From Aureobasidium sp. EXF-3400 (Eukaryota > Ascomycota > Dothideomycetes > Dothideales > Saccotheciaceae): 38,352 nt of DNA. Every line of letters begins with the position of its first letter. The first letter of the stretch is position 1. The translations under genes were made by a program, and so were the position numbers. The notes beneath the pieces were generated by a model. That model was not told where the DNA came from. It was given only the letters and a program-made list of their open reading frames with translations, and did no database searches. Shown here piece by piece: positions 31,666 to 38,352 of the stretch. The stretch lies in NCBI GenBank assembly GCA_024195585.1, contig SWBL01000413.1, positions 1 to 38,352 on the forward strand. The letters are read 5' to 3'.

Positions 31666-32570
31666 TCTCTGGAGAAAAAAGACTGCTTCATTTCTTCGAG
31701 TTCCAAATCTTACCCACGACTTACACGCATGATCCATGACTCCGGGGCTTTCTAATTTCCTGTCACGCAAACCCGTCAACCTTTTTCTCAAATTTTCCAG
31801 CGAGGCGTCTCGCGATTGCTCCCCTCCAAAGAAGAGGGTACGAGCCAAAAACCAACTTCACTTCTTATACATCCTTCCACCTCCTCAGCCAATTCTTCTG
31901 GATCAGCTGGATTCTTCTTGATCCTGGCTCCTCTTTGTCTCATTTGTTCTTCAGTTCTAATAGCCTGCACCCTTTGGGTTTTGCCTCCTTCAACATGTAT
32001 TATCGCTCACTGGCTGTGTATAATGTTTTATTTCTTATTGTCATTTTGCAATCAGGCATTTAGCTTGTTGGATTCTGACCTGCTTGGATTTTTTATATAC
32101 CCCCTTTTGCTACTCAAAAGATCCAGCAAACAATCAAAAATACTAAACTCATCTTACCTACTTCTGAATCCCTCCCTTCCTCCGAAGATATCATTTCAAC
32201 TCTTACTCGGACGTCTCCCTTTTCAAATCATGTGCAATATGTCTGAAACTATCATCACTTCGCAATTGATGTCATGCATATTTTCCCCAAACCCCCTTGC
32301 TTGGTCCTCCACAAATCTGTCGTGTTTCAGCTTCTGATGATCCCCCAGTATGTCTTGCATACCTCAAGTTTCAGATCTATTGCTGTGGTTTCGGTTTGGT
32401 CACACGATCAATCGAAAGAAGGGGAAACTCAGAGATATGGAACGTATGGTATACTCGATTACCCCTTTTAAGAGGTGTTGCATAGTCAAAAGATACAAAT
32501 CTCATTCTCGAGCTCCCCTGACGTGACGTCGTGGCCGTAGTTTTAGTGATCATGTGAGGGCTTTCGCTAT
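31666..32570. other. Convergent intergenic region, pyrimidine-rich
   Basis: 905 bp between two convergent genes. The plus strand is very T/C-rich, which creates a chance hydrophobic ORF (31816-32337). No gene or RNA is supported. It is probably the two 3' UTRs. Confidence 0.5.
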
Positions 32571-33467
32571 TCATATCTCGCGGGATACGGTCTTTACTTT
32601 TGCTGCCTCTGCTCTCGTTACACGTCGTGGAGTCGGCTTTGGTTTCGTTCTGGGGATTCTTTTCTTTGCTGCTGCTTCCTCAAGAACTCTACGCCGCTCT
32701 GCCTCTATAAATTCTTCCTCGTCCTCCTCTGCTCTTTGCTGAAACCAACGTATGTCTTCTGCACCATATTCATGTGCGCAATGTAGGAAATGCGTAACAT
32801 TAAAGAAGTTCTTTGTGCTCCAGGTGTCCAGTCCTTGTTTAACTTTAGGTCTGAAGAAGTCAAAGATGTTCAAAGCCCTCTCATCCAGGTAATCCTTGGC
32901 GAATTGCGTTGTCATGTCTTCCATGCACAGTTTGATCGTTGCATAATCGTCTGTTTTGGCGAACTTGCTTTTCAGGATGTTCTCGTCGCCAGGTAGTGTT
33001 TCCTCGCCGAAGACCACCAGGTTGGCATTGAGTACTAGTTTGAAGCGCATGGTGTCGAGTTCGATAACTTCGTCTAGGAGATCGCCCTGCTCGAATTTGT
33101 GCCTGTGTTGATTGGTGCTGTATGTAACGCCGTCTCTGACAAAGCGGGAGATTGCGTTGCCAACACTCAAGCAGGTTTCCCAACTCAAGTCTGGGTACAG
33201 TGTCTGCGTTACAACCGAAGCCCAGAGTTCGAGGATGGAAGCATTGTCGATTGTGAGGAGCATTTCGGGGCGTGACACCCCATACATTTCATGATCATCG
33301 CCATTTTGCGGCAGAGGTTTGGGGTATTTCCTAGGAGGTGATGGTTCCCGTGTCTTTTGTCTCTTGGAAGGAGGCTCTCCATCTGGTGTAGCTGCGGATC
33401 TTGGTCTCTTCATTCTAGGAGACTCGACTGCTGGCTCGAGTGAGATGGACAGCGACTCTGCCTCCAT
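32571..33467 (-). CDS. Unrecognised nuclear-type protein, 298 aa
   Basis: A single open frame with ATG at 33467 and good coding character over its whole length. Residues 1-60 are Pro/Ser/Arg-rich and carry a likely bipartite nuclear localisation signal (PRMKRPRSAATP, then PSKRQKTR). The middle (about 60-235) looks globular and mainly helical, with several aromatic stretches (LWASVVTQTLYPDLSW, LNIFDFFRPKVKQGLDTW). The C-terminus (about 240-298) is a charged helix (EEDEEEFIEAERRRVLEEAA) followed by a basic tail (KRIPRTKPKPTPRRVTR). I do not recognise the family. A nuclear location is inferred from the basic clusters alone. It shares a 212-bp divergent promoter with the STEEP1-family gene. Confidence 0.75.
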   Translation of the reverse strand: MEAESLSISLEPAVESPRMKRPRSAATPDGEPPSKRQKTREPSPPRKYPKPLPQNGDDHEMYGVSRPEMLLTIDNASILELWASVVTQTLYPDLSWETCLSVGNAISRFVRDGVTYSTNQHRHKFEQGDLLDEVIELDTMRFKLVLNANLVVFGEETLPGDENILKSKFAKTDDYATIKLCMEDMTTQFAKDYLDERALNIFDFFRPKVKQGLDTWSTKNFFNVTHFLHCAHEYGAEDIRWFQQRAEEDEEEFIEAERRRVLEEAAAKKRIPRTKPKPTPRRVTRAEAAKVKTVSREI

Positions 33468-33679
33468 TTTGCGAGAAGATCGTTTGGTCTACCTGTGAAC
33501 ATGATTCCGGCAGGGGTCAAAGACATCTTTATTGATATTCGGGTGAGAAGTCATGTCCACGAGATTGATCAATTCGAGACAGGGTGACGTATAATTGTTC
33601 TTGGCGCGTTCGATCAACTTTCTCAATCCACGAGCTCAACGTTGCGTGAGACTCTCCACCAAACTTCAAAATCACAAAC
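33468..33679. promoter_or_regulatory. Divergent promoter, orphan gene / STEEP1-like gene
   Basis: 212 bp between outward-facing start codons; no clear motif. Confidence 0.5.
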
Positions 33680-34114
33680 ATGTCGTCGCCAGAGAAGACG
33701 ATACACACCTATCATTGTATATGTACTCAGCTCGTGCTGGCTAGCACATCGACCCTCGAGAGCCTCAAAACCCGAACCTCGGACTCGTCGTATATCCTCC
33801 CTCTCCCGGATCTCTCTTCGACCTCGACAACTTCCCACTACGCTTCGCTAGCCAACACAATCACCGACGATAAACCTACTGTCATCCGCCTTGAAGATGG
33901 CTTCGAAAAGCGCTACTTCCACAAATGCGGCCGTTGTGAGCTGAGCATTGCGTACTCACTGGACAAGAGCCAGTTTGATGATACAAAAACGTCTTCAGGA
34001 GCTAGAGAAGATGTCGCCTTCTTGATTCCTGGAGGCTTGATTTCTACCGAAGACATGAAGAGTGGGAAGGACATGGATGCTGAAATTGCCAAGGTCAGCG
34101 TGAAAGCAACTTGA
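33680..34114 (+). CDS. STEEP1-family (UPF0428) protein, 144 aa
   Basis: Intronless frame. The N-terminus (TIHTYHCICTQLVLAST) and the later YFHKCGRCELSIAY, each with a close Cys pair, match the layout of the STEEP1/CXorf56 family. In animals this family promotes exit of STING from the ER. Fungi lack that pathway, so the role here is unknown. The two Cys pairs could bind a metal. The segment between them is Ser/Thr-rich, and the C-terminus ends with an unremarkable charged helix. It is shorter than the human protein (about 220 aa), as far as I recall in line with fungal members. Confidence 0.78.
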   Translation: MSSPEKTIHTYHCICTQLVLASTSTLESLKTRTSDSSYILPLPDLSSTSTTSHYASLANTITDDKPTVIRLEDGFEKRYFHKCGRCELSIAYSLDKSQFDDTKTSSGAREDVAFLIPGGLISTEDMKSGKDMDAEIAKVSVKAT

Positions 34115-35297
34115 GGAGCTCGCACACAAGACGCATACCGGATGGATGCTACTGTACGTGCACGATATATCGGAAGCTCATGACCAAATGCTGGCCGAGA
34201 GGTCCGGACTGGCACAGCAAAAGCTGAGGTCATGAAAAGCGCGAAGCACAAGAAGCTCAAGGCTGGTAATCGACGAACTGGCAGAGAACAGTAACATGGT
34301 CGCAACTACCTCAAGATGAAAAGAGAAAGGGTATCCACCAACAATATGGGAGACCGAAGCAGATGTGTGTGAGGACAGCCTTGGTCGCAGTTCTGTCGAG
34401 CTACGCGCAAATATTGAGATGATGGATCTCATAAATGCGTAGATCAGACATGTTCTAGGGAGGACAACAACCACAAGCGAGGATGCAGGAAAGGCAGCCA
34501 ACTCTTCACCCTCATTGCTTCATCGACGGACGGTTGTGGTCCAGTGTTCAAGCGCTAACTTCATATCAGAATCTTCACATGAAGGTCCTCCAAAGATGTC
34601 CCGAATCCGATTCCCGATCATCGAAGTCATCCAGAGCCGCAATACTTTCACCCTAGATAGTCGGAACGAACCATTGAGTTGGTTGTTGCGTTCTTCCTTA
34701 GATGAGGGTTTTGTTCTGCTCTTTCACGTTCCTTCGGCTTGTCATCTCGTTGTCCTGACTTCGAGAGATTCATCACTACAGAGAGAATCAAGGTCTAGGG
34801 GTCTTCCAATAACATGTTTACTAGATAATGATCAAGAAACAAGCTTTACTTCATTTCGGTCGCTGTCCTCGGCGTGTTGCACTCTTGACCGTTCATCAGC
34901 TCCGAGGCAGATGCCGAAGGGCTCATGGTCGTAGCTCAAGGTGTGAAGCCACGTTGATTCGGCCTTCTTTTCAAGGAGCATTTCGTGTTCATGTCCGAAA
35001 CGGCTAAAGTCGGTTCGGACAAACAGCCGCCGAAGTCGAGCGGCAGTGAAAGACGGGGTCGCACTTCTTCCCGGTGGGGGTTTGCCCAAACTACCCCGCG
35101 ACCACTTTCCCGACTGCGAGTTTAATGCCGTCACGCCCTTTATATTCTTGTTGCCATACTTTTTTGCTGTTCTGTTTTCCTGCAATAGACGTCTTTGATA
35201 TTAGCTTCTTATCACAAATCTTCGTGTTCAGCTATCTGGAAGACCAAGTACAACCAAAATAACATCGAGAAGAACAATCAAGACAAACCGATTCACA
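34115..35297. other. Intergenic region with possible ORF relic
   Basis: 1183 bp without an intact gene. A plus-strand frame from about 34170 to 34510 reads like protein in blocks (VIDELAENSNMVATTSR, then EADVCEDSLGRSSVELRA) but has in-frame stops at 34233, 34317 and 34440. The last about 200 bp are the promoter and 5' UTR of the dehydrogenase gene. Confidence 0.4.
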
Positions 35298-36572
35298 ATG
35301 GGTTTGAAGGATGTCGGTTTCATTGGCCTCGGTGCCATGGGAGGTGGTGTAGCCATAAACCTTGCAAGAGAAGGATACAACGTCAAAGGTTTCGATCTGG
35401 CACAACCGCTAGTCGATGCTCTGGTCAAGGAAGGCGGCAAGGCAGCAAAGACACAACAAGAGACAGCCACAGACGTCGAATACCTCTGCATCATGGTCGC
35501 CAACCACTTCCAAACCAGTTCAGCTCTCTTCGATGGCGACAACCCGGCCATCAAGGGCCTTGGTCAGGACAAGACTGTCATTCTGCTGTCAACAACCCCT
35601 CCCTCTTACCTTCACGAGTTGAGGCAAAAGCTGGATGATGCTGGCAGATCCGATGTCAAGCTTCTCGATTGCCCAGTCTCAGGAGGTACCATCCGTGCTG
35701 CAAACGGCACTCTCAGCATCTTCGCTGCCGGCAAGGAGGAAGAAGTCGAAGCTGCAAAGGACATTTTGAACACCATGTCCGGCAACCTCTACCGTATCCA
35801 AGGCGGCATCAGCAGCGGCACAAAAGTAAAGACCATCCACCAACTTCTCGCCGCCACAAACATCATTCTGTCTTCAGAAGCCATGGGTCTAGCCGCCACC
35901 GTCGGCCTCAACACCCAAAAAGTATACGAGCACGTTAAGGCCAATGATGGCACGAGTTTCATGTTCGAGAACCGCGCACCGCATATGTTGCAAGATGACT
36001 GGTCGCCTCTATCAGCTCTAGGCATCATTCTCAAGGACGCGGGTATTGTTACTGCCACAGCTCGCTCGGGATACTTCCCTACGCCCCTCGCTGAGTGTGC
36101 CGAGCAATGCTATCTCCAAGGTCTGCAAGCAGGTCTCCTCAGAGACGACGATGCAAAGCTAGTCACCATGTACATTCCCTCCTCCTCGCCCTCGCTAGTC
36201 AAGGAAATGGCCACCGCAGACGTCAAAATGCACTCCAACCATCAAGTTTCCGCCGACACCGTCAACGATTTGCTGGCTGGTGTGCATCTAGCAGCCAGTG
36301 TAGAGGCAATGGCTTTCTGCAAGCATCTAGGCATGGATCGCAAACTCATGTGTGAGATTATCTCAAAGGCTGCTGGTTGGTGTGATATGTACACTAAGCA
36401 TATCCCTGCCATGTTGGAGAAGGATGATTGGAGTTTGGCATCGTGTGCTGCGGCTGATGATGTGAGGAAGAGATTGGAGGCTGTGGTTGATAAGGCTAGA
36501 GCGCTTAAGTACCCTGTCCCTATGGCTTCGGCTGCTTTGCAGCAATTCTACTTTGCTGGTCTGAGGGGCTAG
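35298..36572 (+). CDS. Beta-hydroxyacid dehydrogenase, duplicated C-domain, 424 aa
   Basis: NAD(P)-dependent dehydrogenase of the 3-hydroxyisobutyrate / L-threonate dehydrogenase family, intronless. The Rossmann motif is GFIGLGAMGGG (GxGxxG, residues 10-15). The substrate-binding motif is DCPVSGGTIRAANGTLSIFA (about 128-147). The catalytic Lys is most likely Lys178 in TKVKTIHQLLAATN. Family members are about 290-300 aa; this one has about 125 extra residues. The extra part is a second copy of the helical C-domain: IHQLLAATNIILSSEAMGLA (from 180) aligns with VNDLLAGVHLAASVEAMAF (from 322), and HMLQDDWSPLS with AMLEKDDWSLA. The Lys178 position is Asp320 in the second copy. The exact substrate is unknown. 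The start has the context TTCACAATGGG. It is convergent with the prolyl-tRNA synthetase gene. Confidence 0.9.
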   Translation: MGLKDVGFIGLGAMGGGVAINLAREGYNVKGFDLAQPLVDALVKEGGKAAKTQQETATDVEYLCIMVANHFQTSSALFDGDNPAIKGLGQDKTVILLSTTPPSYLHELRQKLDDAGRSDVKLLDCPVSGGTIRAANGTLSIFAAGKEEEVEAAKDILNTMSGNLYRIQGGISSGTKVKTIHQLLAATNIILSSEAMGLAATVGLNTQKVYEHVKANDGTSFMFENRAPHMLQDDWSPLSALGIILKDAGIVTATARSGYFPTPLAECAEQCYLQGLQAGLLRDDDAKLVTMYIPSSSPSLVKEMATADVKMHSNHQVSADTVNDLLAGVHLAASVEAMAFCKHLGMDRKLMCEIISKAAGWCDMYTKHIPAMLEKDDWSLASCAAADDVRKRLEAVVDKARALKYPVPMASAALQQFYFAGLRG

Positions 36573-36861
36573 AAAGTTGAGGGTTGCAGACTCGCTTACT
36601 TATACGAAGAATGAAAAAGGAATATCAGTTTGCAAACCAATAGAATATCTGCTTGTGCCATCTTGGATACATGTCTTCACTTTTGTGTTTTGCAAGTAGG
36701 GAGAAAGGTCATTGGCGTTTGATGTCATATTTCATTGCGAAGAGAAAAAAAGGTTAGAGCTCCCAATCATGCATAAAGCTTCCAATCATGTCTTTGTGTT
36801 CAAGCGATTCATGTCCTTGATCCAGCGAACAAGCCACACTACTATTTGCAGGAGTGTACTC

Positions 36862-38352
36862 TTAGTAGCTGCGACCGAACATGACCCACTTCTCGGCCTT
36901 GCGCTCACACTTGGGGTTGGTGCACTTTGTCTCTCCCTGGACAAGTCCCTCGGGCTGGTCGAAGGGAATGCACAACGACTTGGCACCCATGGAAGGAGCA
37001 CGAGCATCAACCTCCTGACCCTCGATCTTGCCCGAACTGAGTTCCTTGATCTCGTCCTCGCAGTCGGGAACCAAGCAGTGGGGAATGATACAGGTGTTCT
37101 TTGCGTTGAGGGCGGGGACAAAGTCCTCCCACTTGGTGATGATCTTGCGGTGGTCGCGGAACTCGTCCGAGGCCTTGCGGAACATGTCGTTCTGGATGGT
37201 CTCGAGAAGGGCAGGGACGTCCTTGCCGAGGTCGGCGATGGGGATTTCGCTCTTGCCGGCGGCGAGCTGGTCACGGCGGGCGACGGTGACGACGTGCTTG
37301 GCGCTGTCCTTGGGGCCGAATTCGATACGGAGGGGAACACCCTTGAGCTCCCAGTGGTTGAACTTCCAGCCGGGGCTCTGGTCGTCGCGCATGTCGGTTT
37401 CGGCACGGACGCCGGCTTCGAGCAGAACTTCCTTAATGGCGTTGGTCTCGGCGTAGTGCTTCTCGCGGTCCTCGGCAGTGGTCTTTGCGGTGATACCGAC
37501 GGGGACAATGATGGCCTGAATCTCGGCGACGCGGGGAGGAATAACCAGACCCTTGTTGTCACCGTGGGTGAGAATCATGATACCGATGGAACGGGTGGTA
37601 AGACCCCATGAGTTTTGCCAGACGTGCAGCTTCTCCTTCTTCTCGCCCTCCTTAGCGTGAGGGTCCTCAACGGTGATGTCGAACATCTTGGCAAAGTGCT
37701 GTCCCAAGCAGTGAGAAGTACCAGCCTGAATACCACGGCCAGTGGAGGGGATGAAACCTTCAACAGTGGTGGTGTAGTGGGCACCGGGGAACTGCTCGGC
37801 GACGGTCTTGCGGCCCTTGACGACGGGAACTGCCAACAACTCGTGGTAAATAGCCTCGTAGTAGTCGAGAATCTGGAGAACCTCCTTGCCGGCGTCCTCC
37901 TCGGTCATGTGGGCGGTGTGACCCTCCTGCCACAAGAACTCGCGCGAACGGATGAAGGGCATGGGGTGCTTGAACTCCCAACGGACGACGTTGTTCCACT
38001 GGTTGAGCTTGAGGGGAAGATCGCGGTGAGAGCGGATCTTCTTGGAGAAGTAGCCGTACATGGCAGTCTCGGATGTGGGACGGACGGCGAGTCTCTTCTC
38101 CAGCTTGCTCTTACCACCCTCGGTGACCCAGGCGACCTCAGCGGCGAAACCCTCGATGTGATCCTTCTCACGCTGCAAGTTGGCCTCTGAGATGAACAGG
38201 GGGAAGTAGCAGTTGCGCACACCCATCTTTCTGATGCGGGCGTTGAAGAAGTCCTGGATGCGCTCGTAGATGCCGTATGAACCGGGTTCGTAGATGTAGC
38301 AGCCGGGAACGTCGGTGAACTCGAGCATCTCGCCCTTGGTGATGACCTGCTG
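36862..38352 (-). CDS. Cytosolic prolyl-tRNA synthetase, 3' part (496 codons)
   Basis: Class II synthetase that charges tRNA-Pro, of the eukaryotic/archaeal type (yeast YHR020W, C-terminal half of animal EPRS). The frame runs off the right edge, so the N-terminus is missing. Visible in order: GSYGIYERIQDFFNARIRKM near motif 1; RPTSETAMYGYFSKKIRSHR; motif 2 (RWEFKHPMPFIRSREFLWQE); motif 3 region (HVWQNSWGLTTRSIGIMILT, then HGDNKGLVIPP). The anticodon-binding domain follows (RVAEIQAIIVPVGI onward). Last comes the C-terminal zinc-binding-like domain with Cys pairs (CIIPHC, CTNPKC) and a final Tyr, as usual for this type. No intron lies in the visible part. Codon use is strongly biased to G/C-ending codons, as expected for high expression. 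Confidence 0.97.
   Translation of the reverse strand, partial: QQVITKGEMLEFTDVPGCYIYEPGSYGIYERIQDFFNARIRKMGVRNCYFPLFISEANLQREKDHIEGFAAEVAWVTEGGKSKLEKRLAVRPTSETAMYGYFSKKIRSHRDLPLKLNQWNNVVRWEFKHPMPFIRSREFLWQEGHTAHMTEEDAGKEVLQILDYYEAIYHELLAVPVVKGRKTVAEQFPGAHYTTTVEGFIPSTGRGIQAGTSHCLGQHFAKMFDITVEDPHAKEGEKKEKLHVWQNSWGLTTRSIGIMILTHGDNKGLVIPPRVAEIQAIIVPVGITAKTTAEDREKHYAETNAIKEVLLEAGVRAETDMRDDQSPGWKFNHWELKGVPLRIEFGPKDSAKHVVTVARRDQLAAGKSEIPIADLGKDVPALLETIQNDMFRKASDEFRDHRKIITKWEDFVPALNAKNTCIIPHCLVPDCEDEIKELSSGKIEGQEVDARAPSMGAKSLCIPFDQPEGLVQGETKCTNPKCERKAEKWVMFGRSY

Noticed and set aside
31816..32337. Plus-strand ORF of 173 aa with hydrophobic stretches
   Set aside because: It arises from a T/C-rich 3' flank, which makes Leu, Phe and Ser codons by composition alone; no motif or conserved pattern.
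36712..38190. Long plus-strand ORFs (for example 36712-37611) opposite the synthetase gene
   Set aside because: They are shadows of the strongly codon-biased prolyl-tRNA synthetase gene on the minus strand.

Overview
The window is nuclear DNA of a filamentous ascomycete (Pezizomycotina, probably a dothideomycete; the class is a guess from overall protein character). The evidence is dense, mostly single-copy eukaryotic housekeeping genes on both strands, short spliceosomal introns (mostly 47-70 nt, with GTRNGT-like donors, CTRAC-like branch points and YAG acceptors), a peroxisomal FOX2 ending in SKL, and fungal families such as MOB3/phocein and Ndc1-type nucleoporins. Sixteen protein genes are supported. 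Fifteen are complete, and the prolyl-tRNA synthetase runs off the right edge. Reading frames were joined by hand across introns; every proposed junction keeps frame.

Layout. 1-6237 is gene-poor. It has no confident gene, only a short HET-like Cys-rich reading frame (1387-1833, minus) and a frame-broken helical ORF (3524-3900, minus). 6238-18010 carries PEP12 (minus, endosomal syntaxin) divergent from NDC1 (plus, pore-membrane nucleoporin). These are followed by a zinc-finger gene of the WRKY-GCM1/FAR1 type (minus), NUP170 (minus, inner-ring nucleoporin) divergent from ARV1 (plus, ER sterol homeostasis), and VMA9 (minus, V-ATPase subunit e, in four tiny exons). 18688-25806 carries an MFS transporter and MOB3 (both minus), ZNG1 (plus, zinc metallochaperone GTPase) and TDA10 (minus, P-loop kinase). 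26465-29331 is FOX2. 31164-31665 is a small secreted hevein-type chitin-binding protein behind a long promoter. 32571-34114 is a divergent pair: an unrecognised nuclear-type protein and a STEEP1-family protein. 35298-36572 is a beta-hydroxyacid dehydrogenase with a duplicated C-terminal domain. 36862-38352 is cytosolic prolyl-tRNA synthetase.

Functional themes. The first half is rich in endomembrane and nuclear-envelope functions (PEP12, NDC1, NUP170, ARV1, VMA9). Two nucleoporins of the membrane-proximal part of the pore lie about 2.5 kb apart. This is ordinary eukaryotic synteny, not an operon, and no virus, plasmid, CRISPR array or biosynthetic cluster was seen.

Most worth a second look: the zinc-finger gene, whose finger is only visible once an upstream exon is joined; a GC-AG intron that defines the PEP12 start; two CCGAGG (FarA-type) sites in the FOX2 promoter; the duplicated dehydrogenase domain that lost its lysine; two stop-free introns of length 3n; and the decayed reading frames in the left flank.
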